From NCBI RefSeq assembly GCF_030268885.1, contig NZ_BSSA01000010.1, positions 164,260 through 228,259 of the forward strand: a DNA stretch of 64,000 nucleotides, read 5' to 3'. Below the pieces are notes generated by a model. The model made no database searches. It saw only the letters and a list, made by a program, of their open reading frames with translations, and was not told where the DNA came from. Shown piece by piece: positions 26,308-34,279 of the stretch (position 1 is the stretch's first letter; every line of letters starts with the position of its first letter). Origin of the DNA: Kitasatospora phosalacinea (GTDB lineage Bacteria; Actinomycetota; Actinomycetes; Streptomycetales; Streptomycetaceae). The position numbers and the translations under genes were made by a program.

Positions 26308-27354
26308 ATGGTGAATCTCGCCGACGTGGCCCGGCACGCGGGCGTCTCGCCCAGCACCGTCAGCTACGTGCTCAGCGGCAAGCGCTCGATCTCGGAGGCC
26401 ACCCGCCGCCGCGTCCAGCAGGCCGTCGAGGAGCTCGGCTACCACCCGAACGCGGGCGCCCGGGCGCTCGCGGGACGGCGCTCCCACATCATCGCGCTCG
26501 TCGTGCCGCTGCGCACCGACGTGTACGTGCCGATCATGATGGAGATCGCCGTCTCGGTCACCATGGCGGCCCGCCAGTACGGCTACGACGTGCTGCTGAT
26601 CACGAACGACGAGGGCCCCGACGGGGTCCGCCGGGTCGCCGCCAGCGGGCTCGCGGACGGGGTCATCCTGATGGACGTCCAACTCGACGACGAGCGCATC
26701 CCCATCCTGCGCGAGCAGGGCATCCAGGCCTCGCTGATCGGCCTGCCCGCCGACAGCACCGGTCTGTCCTGCGTCGACCACGACTTCGCCGCGGCCGGTG
26801 CCCAGTGCGCCGACCACCTCGCCGACCTCGGCCACCGGGACGTCGCCTTCATCGGCTACGCCCCCGCCGTCTACCAGCGGCACGCCGGGTACGCGGAACG
26901 CACCCTGACCGGGTTCCGGGAGCGCGCCCTGGAGCGGGGCCTGCGATTCCTCCACCGTCCCTGCGAGGGCACCTACGAATCCACGGCGGGCACCCTGGCC
27001 CGGATCCTCGCCGACCGGCCCGACACCACCGGCTTCGTGGTGCAGAACGAGAGCGCCATCGGCCCGCTGCTGCAACTGCTGCCCACCAGCGGACGCACCG
27101 TCCCCGAGGACACCTCGGTGGTCGCGCTCTGCCCCGAGCAACTCGCCGAGCAGTACTCCCCCGGGCTGACCGCCGTCACCGGGCCCGCCCAGGAACTCGG
27201 CCGGGTCGCCGTCGACCAGGTGATGCGCCGGATCGCCGCCGCCGAACGCGGCACCGAACCCGAGGACGAACTCGTCCTGCTCGCCCCCGTCCTCACCCCC
27301 CGGCAGAGCAGCGGCCCGCTGCTCGCCCCCGTCCCGCCTACCCGGAGGAGGTAG
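26308..27354 (+). CDS. LacI family transcriptional regulator
   Basis: 348 residues. The N-terminal helix-turn-helix and hinge are canonical (NLADVARHAGVSPSTVSYVL, SGKRSISEATRRRVQQAV, ELGYHPNAGARALAGRRS). The effector domain follows the periplasmic-binding-protein fold from about residue 60, with VDHDFAAAGAQCADHLADLG and GHRDVAFIGY typical of sugar-responsive members. AGGAA lies upstream of the ATG. No sugar transporter or glycosidase is adjacent, so target and inducer cannot be assigned; the next gene on that strand is far away. It converges on the P450 gene across a minisatellite. Confidence 0.92.
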   Translation: MVNLADVARHAGVSPSTVSYVLSGKRSISEATRRRVQQAVEELGYHPNAGARALAGRRSHIIALVVPLRTDVYVPIMMEIAVSVTMAARQYGYDVLLITNDEGPDGVRRVAASGLADGVILMDVQLDDERIPILREQGIQASLIGLPADSTGLSCVDHDFAAAGAQCADHLADLGHRDVAFIGYAPAVYQRHAGYAERTLTGFRERALERGLRFLHRPCEGTYESTAGTLARILADRPDTTGFVVQNESAIGPLLQLLPTSGRTVPEDTSVVALCPEQLAEQYSPGLTAVTGPAQELGRVAVDQVMRRIAAAERGTEPEDELVLLAPVLTPRQSSGPLLAPVPPTRRR

Positions 27355-27446
27355 CGCCGTCCGCGGCGGCCGACCACCCGGCGGCCGACCCGGAGCCGCC
27401 GGGGCGCCCGCCGAACCACCCTCCCCGCTCCGGGAGTTGCGTCCCC

Positions 27447-27509
27447 GACCGCCCCGACCGCCCCGACCGCCCCGACCGCCCCGACCGCCCCGACCGCCCC
27501 GACCGCCCC
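27447..27509. repeat. Seven perfect 9-bp tandem repeats
   Basis: GACCGCCCC is repeated seven times without error between the convergent LacI and P450 genes, followed by a CAGCCG-type run. It is a short minisatellite prone to length variation. The gap 27355-27540 holds no gene. Confidence 0.9.
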
Positions 27510-27540
27510 AACCGCAGCCGCAGCCGCAGTCGGTCCGGTC

Positions 27541-28992
27541 TCAGCGTTCGGCCAGCCGCAGCCGCAGCCGGCGCGGACGCAGCACGGTCGCCAGCGGGAC
27601 GGGGCGCAGGTCGGCGCCCGGCTCGGGGACGAACCGCCAGCGCGACAGCAGGGCCGCCAGGACGAGGGCGCACTCGGCGCGGGCGAACAGGTCGCCGACG
27701 CACCTGCGGGCGCCGGCGCCGAACGGGAGGAAGCCCAGCCGGGCTGCCGGGGTCAGCCGCTCCGGCCGCCAGCGGTCCGGGTCGAAGACGGCGGGCGAGC
27801 GGTGCGCGGCCGGGTGCCGGGAGACCGCCGCGGGGGAGAACACCAGCGTGCTGCCGGTCGGCAGCGGACGCCCGGCCAGCTCGGTCGGGGCGGTGGTGAT
27901 CCGGGTGAACAGCCAGCCCGGCGGGTGCAGCCGCAGCGTCTCCGACACCACCCGGTCGACCGCGGCCAGCCGGGGCAGGTCCTCCGGCCGCGGGGCCCGC
28001 CCGTGCGGCAGCACCGCGTCCAGCTCGGCCCGCACCTGCTCGGCCGCCGCCGGGTGCAACGACAGCCGCCACAGCGTCCAGACCAGCGTCGCCGCGACGG
28101 TCTCGGTGCCCGCCGCCAGTAGCGTGATCACCTGGTCGTGCACCTCGGCGTCACTCAGCCCCGCCCCGGTGGCCCCGCCCGCCCCGCCCGCCGCGCCGGG
28201 ACCGCGCGCCACGTCGCCCGTCGCACCGTCGCCCGCGGCGAGCAGCGCCGAGAGCAGGTCGGAGCAGCCCCCGCCCGTCCCGTCCCCGCCCGTCCCGTCC
28301 CCGTCGGCCCCGTCCCGGTCCCCGCTCCGGTGGGCGGCGATCAACTGCCGGGTGGCGGCGTGCAGGTAGGCCAGGGCGCGGCGGTGGCGCAGGTTCGCGG
28401 GCAGCGGCAGGCGGCGCACCGGCGCGGGCAGGAACATCTGCCGGAACAGCCCGTTCAGCACGGTGTCGAAGGCCCGCTCCACCCCCGTCGCCAGTTCGGC
28501 GTCGACCGCGGTCGAGTACAGCGTCCGGGCCAGGGTGCGCAGCGCGATCCCGTAGCAGACCGGGAACGCGTCCACCACCAGCCCCGGCCGCCAGCCCGCG
28601 GCGGCCGCGTCCACCTCGGCCTGCACCGCGCCCGCGTAGTGCGCCAACTGCGAGCGCCGGAAGGCCGATTGGACGAGTCGACGTTGCCGCCGGTGGTCCC
28701 GGTGCGGGCAGGTCACCAGCCCGTTCCCCGCCACCTCGCGCGCCCGGTCGTAGAACACCCCGCCCTTGTCGAACAGCCGGTCGTCCTCCAGTACCCGGGC
28801 CAGCAGCGCCGGATGGCACGGCACCTGCGCCGTCGTCGGCCCCAGCCGCACCGCCACCAGGTCGCCGTGCTCGTGCAGCGAGGACAGGAACCCGATCGGC
28901 CCGCGCAGCAGCCGCAACCCGTGCCCCAGCACCGGCAGGGCGCCCGGCGCGGTCGCGGCGGTGAAGGCGGGCGCGGTGGGGAGCGACGACAT
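27541..28992 (-). CDS. Cytochrome P450
   Basis: 483-residue soluble bacterial P450. The I-helix oxygen motif AAGTET, the K-helix ExxR (ETLRLHPP) and the heme loop FGAGARRCVGD with the axial Cys are intact. The N-terminus GALPVLGHGLRLLRGPIGFL and the overall length resemble pentalenene-oxygenase-like (CYP4-like architecture) actinobacterial enzymes. A Gly/Asp/Thr low-complexity insert (GADGDGTGGDGTGGG) lies around residue 230. Start ATG 28992 has GGTGAG just upstream. No ferredoxin, terpene synthase or other biosynthetic gene is beside it, so substrate and redox partners are unknown. Confidence 0.93.
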   Translation of the reverse strand: MSSLPTAPAFTAATAPGALPVLGHGLRLLRGPIGFLSSLHEHGDLVAVRLGPTTAQVPCHPALLARVLEDDRLFDKGGVFYDRAREVAGNGLVTCPHRDHRRQRRLVQSAFRRSQLAHYAGAVQAEVDAAAAGWRPGLVVDAFPVCYGIALRTLARTLYSTAVDAELATGVERAFDTVLNGLFRQMFLPAPVRRLPLPANLRHRRALAYLHAATRQLIAAHRSGDRDGADGDGTGGDGTGGGCSDLLSALLAAGDGATGDVARGPGAAGGAGGATGAGLSDAEVHDQVITLLAAGTETVAATLVWTLWRLSLHPAAAEQVRAELDAVLPHGRAPRPEDLPRLAAVDRVVSETLRLHPPGWLFTRITTAPTELAGRPLPTGSTLVFSPAAVSRHPAAHRSPAVFDPDRWRPERLTPAARLGFLPFGAGARRCVGDLFARAECALVLAALLSRWRFVPEPGADLRPVPLATVLRPRRLRLRLAER

Positions 28993-29212
28993 CCACTCAC
29001 CGTACGTCCGGTCCGATCGGGCTCGAACCACCCTGCCGCGCACCCCGGTTCGCGGGCCGGGGCCGCGGAAGCGCGACGGCACGGACGTTCGGAGGGCGGC
29101 GGCGCGAGCATCCGGTTGACGGTCCGTGCGGAGCCGGACGATTGCCGCGCGGCGGAACGGACAGGCGTTCGTGGGCGGCCTACCCTTGGACGGCACGGAA
29201 GGACGTGACCAC

Positions 29213-30070
29213 GTGGCCCACCGGAAGAACGGCAGCGCGGGGGAGGCCATTGCCGCGCGCCTGCGCGCCCAGACCGCCGAGCTCGCCGCCCTCGAACCCG
29301 ACGTCCGCGCCGACCGGCCCGACGCCGTCCACCGGATGCGCGTCGCCGCGCGCCGTCTGCGCAGCGCCCTGCGCACCCACCGCCGCCACCTGCGCGGCGA
29401 CCACAGTTCGACCGAGGACGAACTGCGCTGGCTCGGCCGCGCCCTCGGCCGCGCCCGCGACGCCGAGGTGCTCGGCGCCCGCCTGCTCGCCCAGGCCCGC
29501 GAACTGCCCCCCGGCAGCGGCCGGGACCGCGTCCTCGGCGAACTCGCCGCCTGGCACGCCCGCGAGACCCGCGACGCCCGCACCCGGGTCCTCGCCGCCC
29601 TCGACACCGAGCGCTTCCGCCGCCTGCTCGCCACCCTCACCGCGCTCGCCGCCGACCCGCCGCTCAACTCCCGCGCCGCCAAGCCCCACGGGCCCGAGCT
29701 CACCCGCACCCTGCGCCGCGAGCACCGCCGCACCGCCGAACGCCTCGCCGCCGCCCGCCACACCCCCGAGGGCCCGGCCCTCGAACGCGCCCTGCACGAC
29801 GCCCGCAAGGCCGCCAAGCGCGCCCGCTACGCGGGTGAGACCGCCGGCCGCCCCGCCCGGGCCTTCACCCGCCGGATGAAGGCCCTCCAGGACGTCCTCG
29901 GCCGCCACCAGGACGCCGTCGTCGCCCGCGACGCCCTCCGCACCCTCTCCGACGGCAGCTTCGGCTACGGCGCCCTCTACGGTCGCCAGACCGCCGAGCT
30001 CGCCTTCGCCCGCGAGCTGCTGCCGCAGGTCTGGGAGCAGGCCGCCCGCAGGCCGCGGAAGCTGCGCTGA
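29213..30070 (+). CDS. CHAD domain protein
   Basis: 285-residue all-helical protein. The CHAD domain spans most of the length: DAVHRMRVAARRLRSALRTH at the front and later HDARKAAKRARYAGE. These conserved His/Arg/Lys faces bind inorganic polyphosphate in studied CHAD proteins. Here there is no CYTH partner domain. GTG 29213 has GGAAGGA upstream; earlier in-frame ATG codons lack one. Likely role: binding to polyphosphate granules, not catalysis. It sits between a P450 and a DNA glycosylase with no obvious operon partner. Confidence 0.88.
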   Translation: MAHRKNGSAGEAIAARLRAQTAELAALEPDVRADRPDAVHRMRVAARRLRSALRTHRRHLRGDHSSTEDELRWLGRALGRARDAEVLGARLLAQARELPPGSGRDRVLGELAAWHARETRDARTRVLAALDTERFRRLLATLTALAADPPLNSRAAKPHGPELTRTLRREHRRTAERLAAARHTPEGPALERALHDARKAAKRARYAGETAGRPARAFTRRMKALQDVLGRHQDAVVARDALRTLSDGSFGYGALYGRQTAELAFARELLPQVWEQAARRPRKLR

Positions 30071-30102
30071 GAGCCCTGTGCGGGCGCGATCACCAGAGGT
30101 CC

Positions 30103-30288
30103 GGGGAACGGCGGGCTCGGGGCTGCCGGCGGTGCACTGCCGTTGCGTGCGGTGGCTTCGGGTTCTGTTACCCCGGCCCGAAGCAGCACGGACACACCGG
30201 TGGGCTCCGGCCACCAGCAGCTCGGACCCGCCGTTCCCCGAGCCCCTGATGACGCATCCCGCCGTTCCCCGGGCCCCTGACGGGGCCG
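30103..30288. repeat. Repeat and hairpin cluster between convergent genes
   Basis: A 23-bp element starting CCCGCCGTTCCCC occurs at 30227-30249 and, with one change, at 30258-30280. An inverted copy of its core (GGGGAACGGCGGG) is at 30103-30115, and GGCCCC/GGGGCC forms a hairpin at 30273-30288. The 245-bp gap between the CHAD and glycosylase genes holds no coding frame. The structure could terminate both transcripts. Confidence 0.6.
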
Positions 30289-30315
30289 CTGCGCAGTGCG
30301 GCCCGGGCGTCGGAC

Positions 30316-31074
30316 TCAGGTCGGGTCCAGCCCCGCGGCCAGCGCGGCGGTGCGCAGCAGGTCGTCGACCATCGCCGGGGTGAGGCGCCCGGTGTAGGTG
30401 TTGCGGGGGCTGACGTGGAAGCAGCCGAAGAGGTGCAGTTCGGGGGCGGCCGGGTCGACGGGGCGGAGCGTCACGTGGGCGCCGTGGCCGAAGACCGGTT
30501 TCGGGCGGGGCACCTGCCAACCCGCGGCGGCCACGACGGGGAGCAGGGCCTGCCAGGCGAAGCCGCCGAGCGCGACCACGGCGCGGACGGTGGGGCGGAG
30601 CTGCTCGAACTCGCGGACGATCCACGGGCGGCAGGTGTCGCGTTCGGCGTTGGTGGGCTTGTTCTCCGGCGGGGCGCACCGCACCGGGTCGGTGATCCGC
30701 ACGCCGTGCAGCCGCAGGCCGTCGTCGCGCCAGGTGGACTCGGGGCGGTTGGCCAGGCCGAGCCGGTGCAGCGAGGCGTACAACAGGTTGCCGGAGGGGT
30801 CGCCGGTGAAGATCCGGCCGGTGCGGTTGCCGCCGTGCGCGGCGGGGGCGAGGCCGACCAGCAGGAGCCGGGCGTCGTACGGTCCGAAGCCGGGGATCGG
30901 GCGGGCCCAGTACTCCTGGTCCTGGAAGGCCCGGCGCTTGACCAGTGCGGTCTCCTCGCGCCAGGCCACCAGCCGCGGACAGGCCCGGCAGTCGACCACC
31001 AGTTCGTCCAGTTCGGCGAGGTCGCGGGCCTGCGGGGCCAGCACGGCCGGGGACGGTGCGGGGGTCGGTTCCAT
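30316..31074 (-). CDS. Family 5 uracil-DNA glycosylase (UDGb type)
   Basis: 252-residue base-excision repair enzyme removing uracil and related deaminated bases from DNA. Diagnostic motifs: LLLVGLAPAAHGGNRTGRIF with TGD (motif 1) and HVSPRNTYTGRLT (motif 3), as in UDGb. Iron-sulfur ligands are probably the cysteines in DCRACPRL, RCAPPENK and DTCRPW. Length is normal. ATG 31074 lacks a ribosome site but has TAGGAT eight bases upstream, suggesting a leaderless mRNA. It is divergent from the SPFH gene; no repair partner is adjacent. Confidence 0.9.
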   Translation of the reverse strand: MEPTPAPSPAVLAPQARDLAELDELVVDCRACPRLVAWREETALVKRRAFQDQEYWARPIPGFGPYDARLLLVGLAPAAHGGNRTGRIFTGDPSGNLLYASLHRLGLANRPESTWRDDGLRLHGVRITDPVRCAPPENKPTNAERDTCRPWIVREFEQLRPTVRAVVALGGFAWQALLPVVAAAGWQVPRPKPVFGHGAHVTLRPVDPAAPELHLFGCFHVSPRNTYTGRLTPAMVDDLLRTAALAAGLDPT

Positions 31075-31196
31075 GGTTCGGAATCCTACGATCGGCGGCC
31101 GGTCCGGGGTGGGACGGCGCGGGACGGCGCGGAGTAGCGTGGAGGTGCGGGCCCGGGCGCGGCCCGGTTTCCCGGTCTCGGGTCGAGGTGACGGCG

Positions 31197-32123
31197 ATGA
31201 TCGTGGTCGACGCGTTGATCGCGCTGCTGGTGGTGCTGGCGGTGTACGCCGGACTGAGCGTGCGGATGGTCCAGCAGACCCAGCGCGGGGTGGTGTTCCG
31301 GTTCGGACGGGTGCTGGGCGAGGTGCGCGGGCCGGGGCTGGCCCGGATCCTGCCCGTCGCGGACCGGTTGCGGCGGGTGAACGTGCAGACCGTCACGATG
31401 CCGGTCCCCGCGCAGGAGGGCATCACCCGCGACAACGTGACCGTCCGGGTCGACGCGGTGGTGTACTTCAAGGTGGTCGACCCGGTGAAGGCGATCGTCG
31501 ACGTCCAGGACTACAAGTTCGCGATGTCGCAGGTCGCGCAGACCTCGCTGCGGTCGATCATCGGCAAGAGCGAGCTGGACGACCTGCTGGCCAACCGGGA
31601 GCCGATCAACCAGGGCCTCGAACTGATGCTGGACAGCCCGGCGTTGGGCTGGGGCATCCAGATCGACCGGGTCGAGATCAAGGACGTGGCGCTGCCCGAG
31701 TCGATGAAGCGCTCGATGGCCCGGCAGGCCGAGGCGGACCGGGAGCGGCGGGCCCGGATCATCACCGCCGACGGCGAGTTCCAGGCGTCCGCGCGGCTCT
31801 CGGAGGCGGCGAAGGTGATGGCCGCGACGCCCGCCGCGCTCCAACTGCGGCTGCTGCAGACCGTGGTGGAGGTCGCCGCGGAGAAGAACTCGACCCTGGT
31901 GCTGCCGTTCCCGGTGGAGCTGCTGCGCTTCCTGGAGAGCGCCACTGGGCGCGCCACCGCACAGGCCACCGAGGCGGCCCGGGTCGCCGAGGCGATCGGC
32001 CCCGAGGAGCGCGCGGAGGACGAGCGGGGCGTGGAGCAGCTGGAACTCCCGCAGGTCGCCGCCGCCGTCGAACGCGCCGACGGCCAGGGCCCGTTGCGGG
32101 TGGCCCCGCCGCACGCGGCCTGA
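31197..32123 (+). CDS. SPFH/slipin (stomatin-like) membrane protein
   Basis: 308 residues with one N-terminal TM helix (DALIALLVVLAVYAGLSV) and a full SPFH domain (about 25-200), with slipin signatures QRGVVFRFGRVLG, GPGLARILPVADR and RDNVTVRVDAVVYFKVVDP. A coiled-coil region follows (ARQAEADRERRARII and EFQASARLSEAAKVMAA). Such proteins oligomerise in membrane microdomains and may scaffold proteases. No NfeD partner is adjacent, which is unusual for slipins. ATG chosen with GAGGTG upstream. A CBS protein follows 132 bp downstream on the same strand. Confidence 0.9.
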   Translation: MIVVDALIALLVVLAVYAGLSVRMVQQTQRGVVFRFGRVLGEVRGPGLARILPVADRLRRVNVQTVTMPVPAQEGITRDNVTVRVDAVVYFKVVDPVKAIVDVQDYKFAMSQVAQTSLRSIIGKSELDDLLANREPINQGLELMLDSPALGWGIQIDRVEIKDVALPESMKRSMARQAEADRERRARIITADGEFQASARLSEAAKVMAATPAALQLRLLQTVVEVAAEKNSTLVLPFPVELLRFLESATGRATAQATEAARVAEAIGPEERAEDERGVEQLELPQVAAAVERADGQGPLRVAPPHAA

Positions 32124-32255
32124 GCGGTCCGCCCCGCGCGGCCCGAGCGGCCCGCCCCAGCGGTGGCGGACCGCCCCGGCCCGGGGCGAGCATGGAGGGG
32201 ACGGACGTACCGTGCACGGGGCCGCCGTGCGCCAGCCATCTCGGGAGGTCCGGTC

Positions 32256-32678
32256 ATGACCACCGCGAAAGAGATCATGCACCCCGGAGCGGAGTGCGTC
32301 ACCGGCGAGCAGACCCTCGCCGAAGCCGCCCGGATCATGCGCGACCGCGGCGTCGGCGCGCTGCCGATCTGCGGCGAGCGGCAGAAGCTGCTGGGCATCC
32401 TCACCGACCGCGACATCGTCCTCAAGTGCGTCGCCGAGGGGCGCGACCCCGCGGCCGTCCGCTGCGTGGAACTCGCCGTCGGGCGCCCGATGGTGATCGA
32501 GGAGGACGAGGAGGCCGACCTCGTGCTGCAGGTGATGGAGGAGCGCCGGGTGCGCCGCCTGCCGGTGATCAACCACCCGGACCACCAGCTCGTCGGCATG
32601 ATCAGCGAGGCGGACATCGCCCGCCACCTCTCGCAGGAGCGCCTCGCCGAGTTCGTCACCGCCGTCACCGCGCGCTGA
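32256..32678 (+). CDS. Tandem CBS domain protein
   Basis: 140 residues made of two CBS domains (about 5-62 and 72-130): TLAEAARIMRDRGVGALPI with LGILTDRDIVLK, and ADLVLQVMEERRVRRLPVI with LVGMISEADIARHL. A CBS pair binds adenine nucleotides at the cleft. In actinobacteria such stand-alone proteins are common stress or dormancy proteins with unknown partners. ATG 32256 follows GGGAGG at about seven bases. Confidence 0.92.
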   Translation: MTTAKEIMHPGAECVTGEQTLAEAARIMRDRGVGALPICGERQKLLGILTDRDIVLKCVAEGRDPAAVRCVELAVGRPMVIEEDEEADLVLQVMEERRVRRLPVINHPDHQLVGMISEADIARHLSQERLAEFVTAVTAR

Positions 32679-32734
32679 ACCCCGCCGCACCACCGGCCGG
32701 AGCCCGCCCCTCGCGGGTTCCGGCCGCTCTCGTT

Positions 32735-32755
32735 CTAGCTTGCTAGCATGCTAGC
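32735..32755. promoter_or_regulatory. Tandem-repeat operator for the RHH regulator
   Basis: CTAGCTTG, CTAGCATG and CTAGC are 8-bp-spaced repeats that also form the perfect palindrome GCTAGCATGCTAGC (32742-32755). Ribbon-helix-helix dimers bind adjacent half-sites at such spacing. The block ends nine bases before the RHH GTG and contains a TAGCAT -10-like box, so binding would repress the rhh-glyoxalase operon. Confidence 0.65.
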
Positions 32756-32763
32756 CTCTGAGT

Positions 32764-32946
32764 GTGGCCACCGGAGATGTCAAACAGTTCAACGTCTACC
32801 TGCCGATCGAGCTGATCAAGCAGGTCAAGTTCCGCGCCGTCGAATCGGGCACGTCGCTGTCGGCCCTGGTGGCCGAGGCCCTCCGTGCCTACCTCGACGA
32901 CGGCGCCGGAGGGGATCCGGCCGCAGGGCCGGGGGAGGAGGGTTGA
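32764..32946 (+). CDS. Ribbon-helix-helix (CopG-like) regulator, 60 aa
   Basis: Small DNA-binding protein: strand KQFNVYLPIELIKQVKFRA, then helix SLSALVAEALRAYLDD, the RHH fold, with a Gly/Asp-rich tail. GTG start lies only nine bases after the palindromic operator, and no ribosome site is seen, so the message is probably leaderless and autoregulated. The glyoxalase-like gene starts two bases after its stop. RHH proteins are often antitoxins, but the partner here is a VOC protein and not a recognisable toxin. Confidence 0.85.
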   Translation: MATGDVKQFNVYLPIELIKQVKFRAVESGTSLSALVAEALRAYLDDGAGGDPAAGPGEEG

Positions 32947-32948
32947 CC

Positions 32949-33290
32949 GTGTCGACCGAAGGCATCGAGGCCGTGTTCCTGACCACCCACAACTGGGGGC
33001 GGACGGCCGGGTTCTTCCAGTCGCTGGGCTACCGGCTGGACTTCGAGACCGACCACGCCTCGGGGCAGCTCCGCAACGGCGACGGGCCGTACCTGTTCGT
33101 CGCGGAGGTCCCGGAGAGCGAGCAGCCGCAGGCCCGGATCGTCCTCAAGGTCCCGGACGCCGACGCGTTCCGGCCCGGCCCCGGGGTCGAACTGCTCACC
33201 CCGTTCGAGGACACCCACTACGGGACGCGCGAGGCGACCGTCCGCGACCCCGACGGCCGCGAGTGGACCCTGCAGGCACCCGCGAAGTGA
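32949..33290 (+). CDS. VOC (glyoxalase/bleomycin-resistance-like) protein
   Basis: 113-residue single VOC module: IEAVFLTTHNWGRTAGFFQSLGY at the front, RIVLKVPDADAF in the middle and the closing EATVRDPDGREWTLQAP. Active members bind a metal or sequester drugs as dimers. GTG 32949 follows AGGAGG at seven bases; the stop of the RHH gene is two bases upstream, so the two are one operon. The substrate is unknown; drug sequestration or a small-molecule sensor for the RHH protein are possible. Confidence 0.85.
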   Translation: MSTEGIEAVFLTTHNWGRTAGFFQSLGYRLDFETDHASGQLRNGDGPYLFVAEVPESEQPQARIVLKVPDADAFRPGPGVELLTPFEDTHYGTREATVRDPDGREWTLQAPAK

Positions 33291-33324
33291 GGGGAGGACG
33301 ACGGAAGCCCGGGGGAGGACGACG

Positions 33325-34200
33325 ATGAGCGGCAGCGACCCGGCCGAGCCCGACAACACGGCGGTGCGGACGGCCCTGTGGCGCGCCCTGCACCTGGCCG
33401 CGGACCCGCCCCCGCACGTGTTCCGGGACGAGATCGGGCTGCAACTGGCGGACCCGGACGGGCGGGCCGACCCGGACGGGCGGTGGCGGCAGCGGCCCGA
33501 CATGGACCCGGCGGGCACGGCCGGGTTCCGGGCCGCGATCGTGGCCCGGGCCCGCTGGGTCGAGGAACTCGTCGACGAGCGGGCCGCGCAGGGCGTCGAC
33601 CAGTACGTCCTGCTCGGCGCCGGACTGGACAGCTTCGCCCAGCGGCGGCCCCAACCCCCCGGCGGGCTGCGGGTCTTCGAGGTCGACCGGCCGGGGCCGC
33701 AGCAGTGGAAGCGCGACCGCCTGACCGCCCTCGGCCACGGCGTCCCCGACTGGCTGCGCCTGGTGCCGGTCGACTTCGAACGCGGCGAGGACTGGCTGGA
33801 GCGGTTGGCGGCGGCCGGGTTCGACCCCGGCCGCCGCGCCGTGGTCGCCTCGGTCGGCGTCAGCATGTACCTCAGCGAGGACGCCACCCGCGACGTGCTG
33901 CGCGAGGTCGCCGGACTGGCCCCCGGAACGACCCTGGCGATGAGCTTCCTGCTGCCCGCCGACCTGCTCGACCCGGCCGACCGGGCGGGCCTGCGCACCA
34001 GCGGCGAGGGCGCCCGCCGGGCCGGGACGCCGTTCCGCAGCTTCTACACCCCCGGGCGGATGCTGGACCTCGCCCGGGAGGCCGGCTTCCGGGAGGTCGC
34101 CCACCTCCCCGGCCGGGCCCTCGCCGCACGCTGGTTCACCGACCGGCCGGACGGCCTCCGGCCCTCCAGTGGCGAGGACTTCCTGCTCGCCACCGTGTGA
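33325..34200 (+). CDS. SAM-dependent methyltransferase, LCM/TIGR00027 family
   Basis: 291 residues of the leucine-carboxyl-methyltransferase-like class common in actinobacteria. Signatures: GFRAAIVARARWVEELVDE, the SAM loop DQYVLLGAGLDSFAQR, acidic end FEVDRPGPQQWKRDRL, and VVASVGVSMYLSEDATRDVL. Family members O-methylate small carboxylates or hydroxyls in secondary metabolism. The ATG has GGGGGAGGACG upstream. Substrate unknown. It ends at the tandem hairpin repeat. Confidence 0.88.
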   Translation: MSGSDPAEPDNTAVRTALWRALHLAADPPPHVFRDEIGLQLADPDGRADPDGRWRQRPDMDPAGTAGFRAAIVARARWVEELVDERAAQGVDQYVLLGAGLDSFAQRRPQPPGGLRVFEVDRPGPQQWKRDRLTALGHGVPDWLRLVPVDFERGEDWLERLAAAGFDPGRRAVVASVGVSMYLSEDATRDVLREVAGLAPGTTLAMSFLLPADLLDPADRAGLRTSGEGARRAGTPFRSFYTPGRMLDLAREAGFREVAHLPGRALAARWFTDRPDGLRPSSGEDFLLATV

Positions 34201-34202
34201 GC

Positions 34203-34271
34203 GGGCCTCCCACCGGCCGAGCGGGAGGCCCGTCGGGCGAGCGGGCCTCCCGCCGGGCGAGCGGGAGGCCC
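34203..34271. terminator. Duplicated bidirectional terminator
   Basis: A 40-bp unit is repeated head to tail (34201-34240 and 34241-34280; 37 of 40 bases identical). Each unit carries the hairpin GGGCCTCCC/GGGAGGCCC (9-bp stem: 34203-34211 with 34223-34231; 34243-34251 with 34263-34271). It fills the gap between the convergent methyltransferase and GDSL genes. Confidence 0.75.
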
Positions 34272-34279
34272 GTCGGGCG

